Origin: Marinomonas transparens
GTDB taxonomy: Bacteria > Pseudomonadota > Gammaproteobacteria > Pseudomonadales > Marinomonadaceae
NCBI RefSeq assembly: GCF_016463975.1
Contig: NZ_JAEMNX010000002.1
Coordinates: 186,001-250,000, forward strand
Reading direction: 5' to 3'
DNA length: 64,000 bases
Shown here piece after piece: positions 44,893 through 55,309 of the stretch. How positions within the stretch are numbered: the stretch's first letter is position 1; every line of letters starts with the position of its first letter. The position numbers were made by a program, and so were the translations under genes. Below the pieces are notes generated by a model. It did not search any database. It worked only from the letters and a program-made list of their open reading frames with translations, and had not been told where the DNA came from.

Positions 44893-45669
44893 CTATGTTT
44901 CCACAAATCCTCGCGCTACCGCTACTGTCGCTTTAGCATTTTTGATTTTGTTTAAGACCAGTTCTGGGTCTATTCCCGTTTCATTCTGAGCGGCTAAGAG
45001 TGCGGCGGATTCAGCAACGCCATAGACGCCAACCGTGTTGTAGATGTAGTCGGATTTGGTACTGAGTAGCGCTTCCATTGGGACAAGTTCTTGGGCGCTA
45101 TAAGTATTGAAGTTCCAGTTATATTTTTCCGCGAGAGCGATAAGGTGGGTCTCGTCAGCTTTGATGTCGATGCTGTTTAGAGAATGGATGTCACTGGGGG
45201 TTAAGCCTTTTTGAGCAAGGGCTTCTAGCATGAGGCTTTCAAGGAATGCTAACGGACAGTGGCGTTCGCAGCCCATCCCCAAGGTGTAGATGGGATTTAA
45301 ATAAGGTTTTGCGGTGGTCATCACCAGTTGTGCGCCAAGGCGGTTGGCCACTTGTGCGCCCCACTCGTTCGCGCCGCCTTCGTGACCCGATAACAACGGG
45401 ATGACGAACTTGCCTTCTTCGTCTAGCACCAGTACTGGCGGGTCTTGGTATTTGTCTTGTATAACTGGCGCTAGAGTCCGCATGACGATGCCCGTGGCGC
45501 AGATAAACATTAACCAATCGCCATTCTGAAAAGCGCTTTGTACGGATTCAGCAAAGGGCTTTGGCTTGTAATCCACTCTCACTTCAAACTTATTCGCCTC
45601 TGGCCATTCGGCTTGTAAGCGTTCAGCAAGTTGTTTGCCTGCGGGGGTTAACGCGACAATACGTATCAC
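44893..45669 (-). CDS. cbiG: Cobalt-precorrin 5A hydrolase CbiG (compact)
   Basis: Opens the delta-lactone of cobalt-precorrin 5A in corrin ring synthesis. The N-terminal part has FICATGIVMRTLAPVIQDK and VIPLLSGHEGGANEWG. The CobE-like C-part follows, with YTLGMGCERHCPLAFLE and the closing TVAVARGF. The usual middle domain is absent, giving 258 residues instead of about 350. It overlaps cobI by four bases and is the last gene of the operon. Confidence 0.88.
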   Translation of the reverse strand: MIRIVALTPAGKQLAERLQAEWPEANKFEVRVDYKPKPFAESVQSAFQNGDWLMFICATGIVMRTLAPVIQDKYQDPPVLVLDEEGKFVIPLLSGHEGGANEWGAQVANRLGAQLVMTTAKPYLNPIYTLGMGCERHCPLAFLESLMLEALAQKGLTPSDIHSLNSIDIKADETHLIALAEKYNWNFNTYSAQELVPMEALLSTKSDYIYNTVGVYGVAESAALLAAQNETGIDPELVLNKIKNAKATVAVARGFVET

Positions 45670-46406
45670 CGTGTGCCTCGCTCGCTTTTGGTCACCACAA
45701 ACAAAGAAAAATACGGGCCCGCTTTGTCTTCCAAGGTGGACACGTCTTGCACTATGCGTTCGTTGTCTCGACCTATGTATTCTAGGTATTTTGCGTCTTG
45801 CATGCGGTTGGTTTTGCGCAGCGCCATGAGGATACGAGGGCGAGCACGTCCTGCCTTCATAATCACCACGCTGTCATGCTGTTCTAATGCGGTGTCTATT
45901 TGCAATGCCGAATGGCGGCCACTGACTACGGCGAAGGATTCTTTTAATACGGTTAATGGATGGTTCAAAGCAGACGAGGCGGCGTTGATAGACGACACTC
46001 CTGGAACTACTTGGCATGGGAAGTCGCCTTCTAAGCGTTCTAATAAATAGGCGAACGAACCAAAAAACAATGGGTCGCCTTCGCATAAGAACACCACGTC
46101 TTTGCCTTGTTTTAATTCGTCGGCAATGGTTTTTGCGCCGTTGTCGTAGGCTTGGTTGGCAAGGGAACGATCCGTGGACATGGGCATGACAATGGCAATT
46201 TCGTTTTGCGCATGGGTCACCCCCGCAAAGGCTTCGCTGGCAATGGTTTTCGCTTGGGAACCGCCTTCGTCGTTGGCAAGGTAACTCACCACGCTGGCCG
46301 ATTGAATAAGGCGTAATGCTTTTAAGGTAATCAGCTCTGGGTCACCGGGGCCAACACCCACCCCAATGAATCGCCCACTGCTTGGTTTCTCTTCTATCAC
46401 GCTCAT
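45666..46406 (-). CDS. cobI: Precorrin-2 C20-methyltransferase
   Basis: An S-adenosylmethionine-dependent tetrapyrrole methylase that methylates C20 of (cobalt-)precorrin-2. The N-terminal GVGVGPGDPELITLKALR and the LCEGDPLFFGSFAYL loop are the family marks. PGVSSINAASSALN is the third conserved block. The four-base overlaps with its neighbours on both sides show tight coupling. Confidence 0.93.
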   Translation of the reverse strand: MSVIEEKPSSGRFIGVGVGPGDPELITLKALRLIQSASVVSYLANDEGGSQAKTIASEAFAGVTHAQNEIAIVMPMSTDRSLANQAYDNGAKTIADELKQGKDVVFLCEGDPLFFGSFAYLLERLEGDFPCQVVPGVSSINAASSALNHPLTVLKESFAVVSGRHSALQIDTALEQHDSVVIMKAGRARPRILMALRKTNRMQDAKYLEYIGRDNERIVQDVSTLEDKAGPYFSLFVVTKSERGTR

Positions 46407-47734
46407 TCCGCGGTGCCTTTATGTATTGGGTTTTCTGTTTTTTTAAAATGAAAAAGTGTCACAGGCAAACTGGGTCGATACAGGCGTTGCCCTGCAAGGC
46501 GTTCGCCTTTGGCAATGGACACTTGCAAGCTTTGCTCAGTGGCGTCGTCAGCACTTTGCCGAGCTTGAGCAAATTGCATCACTTGAAGCTTGGTGTCTTC
46601 CGTCACAGCGCTGACCATTAGGCTGCCGCCGTTAGGTAACCTATCCCACACCTGTGTCATTAAGGCGTTTAGTTCGCCATCGCTGCCGCCAATAAATACT
46701 TTGTTGGGCGCTGTATGTTGCGACCATAGATCCACCAGCACGTCAGGCGCTCGACCCGCGACGATAGACAGGTTCTGCACGACACCAAAACGATCTTGGT
46801 TGGCGGCCAAACAGGCGAGCCGTTCGGGGTGGTGTTCTATGGCGATAATCTGGCTGTGTGGGTGCCAATAGGCCAGTTCGACACTGACGCCACCGCAGCC
46901 TGCGCCAATGTCCCATATGGTATCGCCTTGCTCTATGTTCATGTAGGACAAGATGGCCAAACGTACTTCACGCTTGGTGATCATGCCTTTACCGTCGCCC
47001 TTATCGGTGACAAAAGACGCATCGGGAATGCCCACGGCACTGGGGTAAAGGGAGGTTTGTTGACTGGTTTTCACCACAATGACATTGAGCGGATCAAACT
47101 CTATTTCTGTTTCAACCATTTCCCCGACAAAAAGTACCTCAGCAGCAAAAACACGGATTTTTTCTTGTGCGTATCCCAAGGCTTCACAAACGATGATTTC
47201 GCTTTGGTCCAATCCTGCTTGTACGCATTCTTTGGCAATATGTTGTGGCTGACTGTATTGATCGGTTAACAAGACCAGGGTTTTATTTGACTGTAAATGA
47301 CGACGTAAACTCGCTAAAGGGCGACCATGAAGGCTGACCACGTTCACATCTTGCAAGGACAAACCGAGACGATGACACGCCACTTGAATGCTGGAAACAT
47401 TGGGATAAAAACAAAGATTATCGAGTGAAAAAGTACGCATTAACCAAGCACCAATGCCGTAATACAAAGGGTCGCCGGAAGCCAATACCACCACTTGCTT
47501 TGCGCCTTGGGCTTGCCACGTATCAAAGTCACTGGCGAGCTGTTTTAACTTAGGCAGATCGTGACCTTGTGCGTTATGGGAATACAAGGCGATGGTGTCA
47601 TGCTGGCGAGGTGAACCCAGTACGATGTCTTGCTCCGACAAGCTTGCCAATGCCGCCTGAGCAGAAGCATCAAGGTTAGCTTGTTCGCTGACACCCAAGC
47701 CGATCACATGTATTCGCATACTTGGTTTATTCAT
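46403..47734 (-). CDS. cobL: Precorrin-6Y C5,15-methyltransferase (decarboxylating), CbiE-CbiT fusion
   Basis: A 443-residue fusion. The N-terminal CbiE domain (residues 1 to about 210; IHVIGLGVSEQ, LASGDPLYYGIGAWL) methylates C5 and C15. The C-terminal CbiT domain (about 245 on; TKREVRLAILSYMNIEQGD, IWDIGAGCGGVSVELA) is a class I methyltransferase that also decarboxylates the acetate side chain. It shares one base with cobH upstream. Confidence 0.93.
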   Translation of the reverse strand: MNKPSMRIHVIGLGVSEQANLDASAQAALASLSEQDIVLGSPRQHDTIALYSHNAQGHDLPKLKQLASDFDTWQAQGAKQVVVLASGDPLYYGIGAWLMRTFSLDNLCFYPNVSSIQVACHRLGLSLQDVNVVSLHGRPLASLRRHLQSNKTLVLLTDQYSQPQHIAKECVQAGLDQSEIIVCEALGYAQEKIRVFAAEVLFVGEMVETEIEFDPLNVIVVKTSQQTSLYPSAVGIPDASFVTDKGDGKGMITKREVRLAILSYMNIEQGDTIWDIGAGCGGVSVELAYWHPHSQIIAIEHHPERLACLAANQDRFGVVQNLSIVAGRAPDVLVDLWSQHTAPNKVFIGGSDGELNALMTQVWDRLPNGGSLMVSAVTEDTKLQVMQFAQARQSADDATEQSLQVSIAKGERLAGQRLYRPSLPVTLFHFKKTENPIHKGTAE

Positions 47735-48384
47735 TAATAATACTCACCCAAATTACACCTCAACAGGGCATTACAGCTGGCCGAGGTGACGGCACTGCCG
47801 CCCATGCGACCCAATAGGGTAATGCATTCAATACCCAGTTTTTTGTGAGCTTGCCAAAGGGCGTCTTTCGATTCTGCGGCACCGACAAAACCCACTGGCA
47901 TACCGACAATTAACGCAGGTTTTGGTGCGCCCTGCTCGATCATTTCTAATAGACGAAATAAGGCGGTTGGTGCATTGCCGATGAGTACTATGCTGCCGGC
48001 TAAATCATCTTGCCATAAGCCCAGCGCCGCCATAGAACGGGTTTCGCCTTTGCTTTTTGCCAGTTCTGCAGTGCGAGGGTCGTTTAGAAAACACAGTGGT
48101 TCACAGCTTATCATGCGTTTGGTCACACCTTGTTTGACCATTTCCACATCACACAATATGGCACGCTGGTTCGCTAATGCCTCGCGCCCGGCTTGGGTCG
48201 CGTTGGCACTAAAGCGTACCTGCTTGGCCACGTCTGGCAAACCTAGGCTGTGTACGATACGCATGACAACCTGCTGTTGGTCTTTAGTAAAAGCCGACAA
48301 ATCGGTGAGCGCGCGGATTTGTCTAAAACTATCCTGTTCGATGGCTTGAGGGTTGTTCTCATATTGGTAAGGTTCTGATGGCAT
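47734..48384 (-). CDS. cobH: Precorrin-8X methylmutase
   Basis: Moves the C11 methyl group to C12 to give hydrogenobyrinate or cobyrinate. SFRQIRALTDLSAF and the His-bearing RIVHSLGLPD region are present, with LIGNAPTALFRLLEMI and VGMPVGFVGAAESK. The start is set at 48384, giving TGATG overlap with the cobK stop and a typical 216-residue protein; a longer TTG reading to 48456 lacks a ribosome site. Confidence 0.92.
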   Translation of the reverse strand: MPSEPYQYENNPQAIEQDSFRQIRALTDLSAFTKDQQQVVMRIVHSLGLPDVAKQVRFSANATQAGREALANQRAILCDVEMVKQGVTKRMISCEPLCFLNDPRTAELAKSKGETRSMAALGLWQDDLAGSIVLIGNAPTALFRLLEMIEQGAPKPALIVGMPVGFVGAAESKDALWQAHKKLGIECITLLGRMGGSAVTSASCNALLRCNLGEYY

Positions 48385-49166
48385 CACTGTTGGCTGTCTT
48401 GTTGTTGGTTCTTTGAATGAGTCTTGCCCCACGCCGCTAAGCAGGCTTGTAGGCAATCTTGTGTATCGCTGAATTCTCTATCGGCCATTGGTAATGCTGG
48501 GCGGCTGTGCAGCAGAACAGGCATCGACATGTCTCGTGCTGCTTCCAGCTTAGAGTAAGTCGCAGAACCGCCACTGTTTTTGCTGACGATCACATCAATG
48601 CCTTGTTCCATTAATAACTGGCGTTCGTCTTCTAAGGCAAACGGCCCGATGGCTTTTATCCATTCAATGCCGACTGGCATAGCAAATTTAGGTTCGACAG
48701 CCGTTCGCCATACGATTCGTTCAATACTTGGCAATTGTAAAATGTTGTTGAGTAAGGCTTCGCTCATCTGCCCTGCGCTTAATAATGGCACACGATAGCC
48801 CTCTAATTGCGCCAATAAATCCGCGTCTTCTTGATAATAACACCACAGGTCACCGTTTTGCTGTTGCCAAGCGGGACGATGAAAACGCCAGCAAGGAATA
48901 CCGACTTCGCGCGCCGCATCGACCGCTGTGCTACTCATGATTTGCGCGTAAGGGTGGGTCACATCGAGAACCGCGCCAATCTGGTTTGCTCGCAAGTAAT
49001 TTGCCAAACCGCCAAACTGGGTAAAGCCGCCCACCACCAGCTGGCAGTCTACTTTAGGGACACGCACCAAACCCGCCAAACTATAGACGACGTTCAAACC
49101 TGCTTTATGTAAAGAGTCAGCCAAACGCCTTGCATCGGCTGTGCCGCCTAGCAATAAAACCTTCAT
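48384..49166 (-). CDS. cobK: Precorrin-6A reductase (CobK/CbiJ)
   Basis: Reduces (cobalt-)precorrin-6A at C18-C19 with NADPH. The N-terminal [15 protein letters not shown] glycine loop, the [15 protein letters not shown] motif and the distal [17 protein letters not shown] (family consensus has Lys-Asn-Ser-Gly) define the family. The tail is Gln-rich. It overlaps cbiD upstream by four bases. Confidence 0.92.
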   Translation of the reverse strand: MKVLLLGGTADARRLADSLHKAGLNVVYSLAGLVRVPKVDCQLVVGGFTQFGGLANYLRANQIGAVLDVTHPYAQIMSSTAVDAAREVGIPCWRFHRPAWQQQNGDLWCYYQEDADLLAQLEGYRVPLLSAGQMSEALLNNILQLPSIERIVWRTAVEPKFAMPVGIEWIKAIGPFALEDERQLLMEQGIDVIVSKNSGGSATYSKLEAARDMSMPVLLHSRPALPMADREFSDTQDCLQACLAAWGKTHSKNQQQDSQQ

Positions 49167-50290
49167 GGCGTTTCCCCTTTGTCTTCTATGGCTTTACCGA
49201 CAAATTGCCCTTTACGATCAATCGCCCAGACTTCTAGTGCCATATGCTCAGGAATGTATTGTCTGGCGAAAGTGAGGGCTTGCTGACACACAGCGTCGGC
49301 GAGCGGTAGCCCTGCGGCGGTGGCGAATGACAGGGCTTCGACACTGGTGTTGGCTTGGGTCATTTGCGTTTGTAAGTTAGTGCTTGCTCCTAAGGTGGCG
49401 GCCAATTCGGCCAGTACGTCTAGGTTGATGCTAGAGGCTCGGCTGTTTAGGTCCATGTTACCTTGGGCCAGTTTGCTGATTTTGCCGAAGCCACCACAGA
49501 AGCTGAGCTTTCTTAACTGGGTCATGCCTGATTGTTCGACTTTTTTGATGTGCTTTAACACAGCGCCAACAAAGTCTCCCATTTCGATGAGGGCCATGTC
49601 GTCTAGTTGGTAATGGTTTTTTATAGCCTCTTCACTGGCGTTGCCTGTGGTGGCGGCAATATGAGTGATGGCGTTCGCCCGTGCAACATCGATGCCTTGA
49701 TGAATCGAGGCGATATAGGCGGCGCAGGAAAATGGTCTGACAATTCCCGTGGTACCTAAAATGGATAAACCACCTAAAATACCAAGGCGTGGGTTCATGG
49801 TTTTTAGCGCGATTTTTTCGCCGTTGATCACACCAACCGACACCTCGAAGCCGCCTTGGTATTGGTAAGTCTGTGCGAAGCCTTCGAGGTGTTCTGTCAT
49901 CATTTTACGCGGTACTGGGTTGATCGCGGGTTCTCCCACATCAAGCAAGAGGCCTGTACGGGTGACGGTGCCAACCCCTTGGGCGGCGTGGAAACGTATA
50001 CCTTTGTCTGGCACTAGGCGAAGCTCCACAAATAAAGTCGCGCCGTGGGTGGCGTCTGGGTCGTCCCCTGCGTCTTTGATGGTGGCGGTTTTTATGCCGT
50101 TTTCTATCATTTGGTATTCGATGATTGGCTGATCTACTACCTTGCCTTTGGGCAAGGTGACGCTCACGCTTGGATCTTGTTGTTGAGCAAAAAGTGCCTG
50201 TGCCGCCGCCACACAACAGGCCGTCGCGCAGGTTCCAGTGGTTAAACCGGTACGCAGTGGCGCGGGTGATTCAGCACTTTCAGGCCACAT
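49163..50290 (-). CDS. cbiD: Cobalt-precorrin-5B C1-methyltransferase CbiD
   Basis: Adds the C1 methyl in the cobalt-early (oxygen-independent) route. It contains [20 protein letters not shown] near the start, [13 protein letters not shown], the [16 protein letters not shown] block and [17 protein letters not shown]. Its presence, with cbiG, and the absence of cobG and cobF point to the anaerobic-type ring contraction. Four bases separate it from cbiA. Confidence 0.93.
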   Translation of the reverse strand: MWPESAESPAPLRTGLTTGTCATACCVAAAQALFAQQQDPSVSVTLPKGKVVDQPIIEYQMIENGIKTATIKDAGDDPDATHGATLFVELRLVPDKGIRFHAAQGVGTVTRTGLLLDVGEPAINPVPRKMMTEHLEGFAQTYQYQGGFEVSVGVINGEKIALKTMNPRLGILGGLSILGTTGIVRPFSCAAYIASIHQGIDVARANAITHIAATTGNASEEAIKNHYQLDDMALIEMGDFVGAVLKHIKKVEQSGMTQLRKLSFCGGFGKISKLAQGNMDLNSRASSINLDVLAELAATLGASTNLQTQMTQANTSVEALSFATAAGLPLADAVCQQALTFARQYIPEHMALEVWAIDRKGQFVGKAIEDKGETP

Positions 50291-50294
50291 GGCG

Positions 50295-51647
50295 CTAGTG
50301 CCTCTTATCCAAAGAAGAATGGCCTTTGCCTAAAAAAATTTTGGCGGTGACGTCTAGATTAGAAGGAAAAAACAGATGCAAATAGCTCGCCGTTAAACCT
50401 TGCTGCTGATAAATCGCTTCGCCCGGTGCAGGGTGACGTTGACGACGCCCATGACCAACTGGTTCTGGTGTATTAGCACTGCGTGATCTGTGATGAGCAT
50501 GACCACGAATCTCCCCTTGAGGAATCACCGCCGTTTGCATGCCTTGGCAACCACGCTTTCCACGCATAGAACCCTGCCCTTCTAAAATACCAAGCATGGG
50601 GTAACAGACCTCGTTCAAGTCGGTTAACTCACCCAAGCTATATAACATGCCGCCACATTCGGCCAAAATGCCTTTGCCCGCTTGATAAAATGCCTGAATG
50701 GCTTGGCGCATGGCGATGTTTTCCGACAAGGCTTTGGCGTGCAGCTCTGGGTAACCGCCCGGCAACCAAAGCGCATCGGCTTCGGGTAGCGCTTGGTCTT
50801 TTAATGGCGAGAAAAATACCACTTCTGCGCCCATGCTTTGCAATGCGATTAGGTTGGCATCGTAAATAAAACTAAACGCCGCGTCTTTCGCCACAGCAAT
50901 AGTTTTGCCAGCCAAACGTTGCTCAGTGGCTTGATTTTCTGAACTCGTTTTTATGGGTAAAAAAGCAACGGCTTTTGGCAGTGCTAATAAGCCAGTGTCT
51001 TTGGTTGCTTTTAGCCATTCAACCGCCGCTTCAAAGCGGATTTCAAGCTCCTCTTTTACTTCATCCGCTTGCACTAAACCCAAATGCCGCTCTGGTAAGG
51101 TGACTTCTTCATCACGTTTTAGGGTTGCTAATAATGGCAAGCTTTCTGGCAAGGCATCACGGATCAATTCGGCATGTCGTTCACTGCCGCAGCGATTGGC
51201 AATGAGCCCAGCCACTTCAACATCATCGCGAAAATTCGCCAACCCAGTGGCGACAGCCGCAGCGGTTTGCGCCATGCCTTTTACGTCCATGACGATTGCC
51301 ATGGGAATACCAAAACGAGCAGCAAGGTCTGCGCTGGATGGGTCGCCATCAAACATGCCCATAGCGCCTTCTACCAGAATCAAATCCGCCACTTGTGCCG
51401 CTTGATAGAGTTTGTCTTGGCAGTAATCATCTCCCGCCATCCAGATGTCGAGCTGTTCCACAGGTTGCTTGGACGCTTGCGCCAAAATTTGCGGGTCAAG
51501 GTAATCCGGCCCGGTTTTAAACACCCGAACCACTTTACCTTGGTTGGTAAAATAGCGCGCCAAAGCAGCAGTAATGGTGGTTTTACCCTGATTCGACGCG
51601 GGTGCCGTCAAAAACAACGCAGGACAATGAGCAACAGAAGCGGTCAT
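50295..51647 (-). CDS. cbiA: Cobyrinate a,c-diamide synthase
   Basis: Amidates the a and c carboxylates with glutamine and ATP. The P-loop is [16 protein letters not shown], and [10 protein letters not shown] is the conserved dethiobiotin-synthetase-like motif. The glutaminase half has [15 protein letters not shown] and the nucleophile Cys in [13 protein letters not shown]. The C-terminal [11 protein letters not shown] is the family end. It is called CbiA here; the orthologous name in the cobalt-late route is CobB. Confidence 0.93.
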   Translation of the reverse strand: MTASVAHCPALFLTAPASNQGKTTITAALARYFTNQGKVVRVFKTGPDYLDPQILAQASKQPVEQLDIWMAGDDYCQDKLYQAAQVADLILVEGAMGMFDGDPSSADLAARFGIPMAIVMDVKGMAQTAAAVATGLANFRDDVEVAGLIANRCGSERHAELIRDALPESLPLLATLKRDEEVTLPERHLGLVQADEVKEELEIRFEAAVEWLKATKDTGLLALPKAVAFLPIKTSSENQATEQRLAGKTIAVAKDAAFSFIYDANLIALQSMGAEVVFFSPLKDQALPEADALWLPGGYPELHAKALSENIAMRQAIQAFYQAGKGILAECGGMLYSLGELTDLNEVCYPMLGILEGQGSMRGKRGCQGMQTAVIPQGEIRGHAHHRSRSANTPEPVGHGRRQRHPAPGEAIYQQQGLTASYLHLFFPSNLDVTAKIFLGKGHSSLDKRH

Positions 51648-53383
51648 AAAGCAGTCTCTAAAAGTGAGCTCAATAAAACGTATTGGGCACCTAGGTGCTG
51701 TGCAATGTCTTGACCTCGGCCACGTTTGATCGGCGCACTTTCGATGTCGATCAAAACGGTGTAACCCTGTAGAGCAAGGTCTGATACATCGGCTTGGGTA
51801 CGGCCATCGGTCAATATATAAGTCTGGCTGCGTAAGCCCGAGTTGGAATGATGCTGTTGCGCCAAGTATTGGCTGGCATTTTCGATGGCGATGCGAAACG
51901 GCGTACCGCCACCGGCACCAAGGTCTTCAAGTAATTTGGAAATTTCTTTCGGCGCTCGCACCCTTGGCAAAATCGATGACACGTTATCCTGCCCAAAACC
52001 TAAAATGGCAATCTGTTCACGGGCCAAATAAGCACGATTGGCAATGTCTAAAATCACCCCCTTGGCTTTGCTAAATACACCTTGGTTTAAGGTCGATGCC
52101 GAGGTATCTAGCAACACTAGATGCAATACCGCTTGCCCTGTTCTTTCGGCTTTGTGGGTCAGCTGCTTTGGCGGCCATCCTTTGGGTTGACTGACGATGC
52201 TACGGAACCAATCTATGCCATTTCCCGTTTGCACGGCATCAGGACGATAACCGCTCTGCTGCTTGCCTTTATGCTTTCCCGGCGCCACCTCACTCAATCG
52301 ATCCATAGCAGGCTTAGCTTTCTGCTCTTCGTTTAAGATGACTTTAATGGGGCTGCTGGTCGCCTGTTTTTGTGGCGTCATACTCCCCCAATCCCCCTCG
52401 CTCGCATCTTCTGATTCATTCGTTTCTGGTTTATTAGAATTTGCAGCTTGCCCCTGTTGAGACAATGTTTGATCAGGACGGCGCGAAGGCGGTATTGAAG
52501 GCGGTGCTTTGGCATGACGACGGTGGGCCAATACCAATTCTTCGACCGCTTGAATATCTTCCAAGACGACTTTTTTTGCACCGCGCCAAGCCGCATGGGC
52601 CATAGCGGCACGAATCCAAACGATGTCACCGCGCACACCGTCGATATTCGCCAATTGACAACGTTTAGCGACTTCCAGGCGTAATGCCTCGGAGCAGCTA
52701 ACATTAGTCAGTGCTTGTCGCGCTAATCGAATGCTGTTTTTTAGATTTCGCTGTTTGTATTTAAAAGCATCGCAAAAGGCCTCTGCATCTTGGTCAAACT
52801 CGTCTCGTAGTCGCACAATTTGCACTCGCTCTTCAAGACTGTATTGGTTGCCCAATACCACCATCAAACCAAAGCGATCTTGTAACTGTGGACGCAACTC
52901 ACCCTCATCTGGGTTCATGGTGCCAACAAGGAGAAAACGAGAGGCATGCTCATGACTGATACCATCCCGCTCGATTCGGTTGACGCCGCTGGCCGCTACA
53001 TCTAACAATTGATCCACTAGATGATCTGCAAGCAAGTTCACTTCGTCTACATACAGCACGCCACCGTGGGCGCGACTAAGCAAACCGGGTTTGAAGGCAA
53101 CCTGCTTATCTTGTAGTACTTGTTCTAGATCTAGTGCACCAAGTAGGCGGTCTTCGCTGGTACCTAGGGGTAAGGTGGCAAAGGGAACTTGTTCAGCATC
53201 GTCCAAGGCTGGCATCACACCAGAGAGACCCCGCGCCAAGGTAGATTTCGCCGAACCACGAGGCCCGCTAATTAACACACCACCAATTTTTGGACTAATC
53301 GCACACAGAATTAACGCTAGTTTTAGCGGCTCTTGCCCAGCCACCGCGGTAAAAGGAAAGTTACTATGGGCTAGAGAAGTCAT
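51644..53383 (-). CDS. Cobaltochelatase-associated AAA/VWA protein (ChlI/ChlD-like)
   Basis: A protein of about 579 residues joining an AAA+ ATPase (ISGPRGSAKSTLARGL, VLYVDEVNLL) to a von Willebrand A domain with the MIDAS DTSAS. This is the fused ChlI-ChlD layout that pairs with CobN in many proteobacteria for cobalt insertion. The middle is an acidic/Ser-rich linker. The start at 53383 has AGGTAG upstream and matches the usual N-terminus; a 20-codon extension is less likely. It begins the operon. CobN is not in this window. Confidence 0.88.
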   Translation of the reverse strand: MTSLAHSNFPFTAVAGQEPLKLALILCAISPKIGGVLISGPRGSAKSTLARGLSGVMPALDDAEQVPFATLPLGTSEDRLLGALDLEQVLQDKQVAFKPGLLSRAHGGVLYVDEVNLLADHLVDQLLDVAASGVNRIERDGISHEHASRFLLVGTMNPDEGELRPQLQDRFGLMVVLGNQYSLEERVQIVRLRDEFDQDAEAFCDAFKYKQRNLKNSIRLARQALTNVSCSEALRLEVAKRCQLANIDGVRGDIVWIRAAMAHAAWRGAKKVVLEDIQAVEELVLAHRRHAKAPPSIPPSRRPDQTLSQQGQAANSNKPETNESEDASEGDWGSMTPQKQATSSPIKVILNEEQKAKPAMDRLSEVAPGKHKGKQQSGYRPDAVQTGNGIDWFRSIVSQPKGWPPKQLTHKAERTGQAVLHLVLLDTSASTLNQGVFSKAKGVILDIANRAYLAREQIAILGFGQDNVSSILPRVRAPKEISKLLEDLGAGGGTPFRIAIENASQYLAQQHHSNSGLRSQTYILTDGRTQADVSDLALQGYTVLIDIESAPIKRGRGQDIAQHLGAQYVLLSSLLETAL

Positions 53384-53525
53384 GGAGCTACCTACGGCAA
53401 TTGATGAACGTCTGAAAATAAAATCTAAAACAAAAAAACACATAAATATGAGCCTTCTATTGTAGGCATTTTTACTGTGTTTTGTCTTGCATGACCTTAT
53501 TTTTAGCCGTCATTGCGCCTAAAGT

Positions 53526-54128
53526 TTATTTACCGCTATCAGGTACTGGCATTTGTGCCCATTTTGGTGGTCGGTGATAGCGTCCAACAACGGAGCTAAG
53601 GAACAAAAATGCAACTAATGAATAGCCCAAACTGCTTATATCAAGAGACATAAACGCCGCAATGAATATACAAACATCCGCCACCAATGTGGTTTTACTC
53701 GCATGAATATTGAACCGACGTTCTAGGTAAACAGAGAAAATGGTTAAACCACCTAACGATGCATTATGGCGAAACAAGATAACCAAACCAAAACCGACGA
53801 GCAAACCACCTAAGATACCCGATAATAAAGGGTTCATAGATATCTCTACATAGTGGCTCATTAACTCTGATAACGCGGAGAGCAGGCTTACACTAATGAA
53901 AGTTCGGAAGGTAAATACTGGCCCTAATGTTCGCCAAGCCAATAAATAGAAAGGAATATTTAATACGAAAAATAACTGAGCGAAAGAGAAATCCGTCAGC
54001 TGCATCAAAATCATACCAACCCCTGCGGTACCTGTAATCAGCAACCCAACCGAGTTAAGAATATGTAGGCCTAAAGCCACAAGTAAACAACCTTCGAGAA
54101 TCGAAAGCCAACGATGGGGTATTTGCAT
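53526..54128 (-). CDS. YitT-family membrane protein
   Basis: A 200-residue inner-membrane protein with five to six helices and the family's GTAGVGMILMQLTDFSFAQLFFVLN and GILGGLLVGFGLVILFRHNASLGG segments. The function is unknown. It lies 142 bp upstream of the chelatase gene on the same strand and divergent from the YeiE-like regulator, which may control it. Confidence 0.88.
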   Translation of the reverse strand: MQIPHRWLSILEGCLLVALGLHILNSVGLLITGTAGVGMILMQLTDFSFAQLFFVLNIPFYLLAWRTLGPVFTFRTFISVSLLSALSELMSHYVEISMNPLLSGILGGLLVGFGLVILFRHNASLGGLTIFSVYLERRFNIHASKTTLVADVCIFIAAFMSLDISSLGYSLVAFLFLSSVVGRYHRPPKWAQMPVPDSGK

Positions 54129-54367
54129 AACTAAGTCCTTAATATGTGTCGCATTAACTTTTGGTTAATCACAAAGGGTAAAAGAGTTGTTTCTTTTGGA
54201 AACAAGTAACCTAGGCTCAATGTTCAACGCAAGATCACGCCTTACATCAAAAAATCTTTGCGTATTATCGCCCACACTTGAATATTTTGCATCCACTTCA
54301 TTGTCATTTTAAGCTTACTCATTATTAGCCCTACTCATTAAAACCAAAACAACGCTACAATGACTGA

Positions 54368-55249
54368 ATGAGAATCACACTTAGACAATTACAAATATTC
54401 GAAGCCGTTGTTCACACAGGCTCTGTTACCGCAGCAGCTGACATGGTTTCTATTAGTCAACCGGCCGCTAGCCAAGCCCTTAGGGAATTAGAAACCCTAT
54501 TAGGACGACCCTTGTTTCGCCGTCATGGAAAGCGTTTACAGATTACGCCTCAGGCTCGTCATCTGTTGCCTCAAGCTCGTGCGGTTCTTAGCCAAATAGA
54601 ACAAATTGAAAGCATGGGCAATGAAGATGAGCTAAGTGGTTCTTTGCATTTGGCGGCCAGTGTCAGTGTTGGCAATTATTTACTGCCTGAGCAAATGTCG
54701 GCATTTAAACGCCAGCACCCGAACATTCGTTTTAATTTAGATATCGGCAATACGCAAAGTGTGATTCAACAGCTATTAACAGGTAAAGCGGAAGTCGGCT
54801 TTATTGAAGGCTATTGCCAACATGCAGAGTTAATGACACAAGTATGGTTAAAAGATGAGCTGGTAGTATTTGGTTCTGCGCAAGAAAGTCGGCCAGACAC
54901 TTTAACTTGGGATGATCTAAGACAAGCCGATTGGGTCACCCGTGAAGCAGGGTCGGGCACCCGAAATATACTCGAACAAGCGACGGCTTCAGAGATTCCT
55001 CATTTGAACATTGTCTTGTCCCTCGCCCATATGGAAGCCGTCAAACAAGCAGTTATCCATCAAATGGGATTAGGCTGTTTGTCCCGTATGGCTATTTCAC
55101 AAGAACTTAATTCTGGACTAATCCAACTCCACAAAACGCCCTTAGAACTCAACCGGAACCTATTGATTGTCATGCCCAAAAATACCGCATTAACACAAAA
55201 TGCTCAGCGCTTTGTTGATCAATGCAGAACCATAGCCCCAAGCGTTTAA
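54368..55249 (+). CDS. LysR-family regulator, YeiE-like
   Basis: A 293-residue LTTR. The opening ITLRQLQIFEAVVHTGSVTAAAD and the effector-domain GNTQSVIQQLL, GFIEGYCQH and REAGSGTRNILEQ are colinear with E. coli YeiE, which regulates sulfite and iron genes. It is divergent from the YitT gene (239 bp), which is a candidate target. It is followed after about 60 bp by another LTTR. Confidence 0.88.
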   Translation: MRITLRQLQIFEAVVHTGSVTAAADMVSISQPAASQALRELETLLGRPLFRRHGKRLQITPQARHLLPQARAVLSQIEQIESMGNEDELSGSLHLAASVSVGNYLLPEQMSAFKRQHPNIRFNLDIGNTQSVIQQLLTGKAEVGFIEGYCQHAELMTQVWLKDELVVFGSAQESRPDTLTWDDLRQADWVTREAGSGTRNILEQATASEIPHLNIVLSLAHMEAVKQAVIHQMGLGCLSRMAISQELNSGLIQLHKTPLELNRNLLIVMPKNTALTQNAQRFVDQCRTIAPSV

Positions 55250-55309
55250 ACGGCTTCATGCTTGTATTCATTCACCTCCCCTATTGGCCAAATAACAGCA
55301 TTTAAAATT

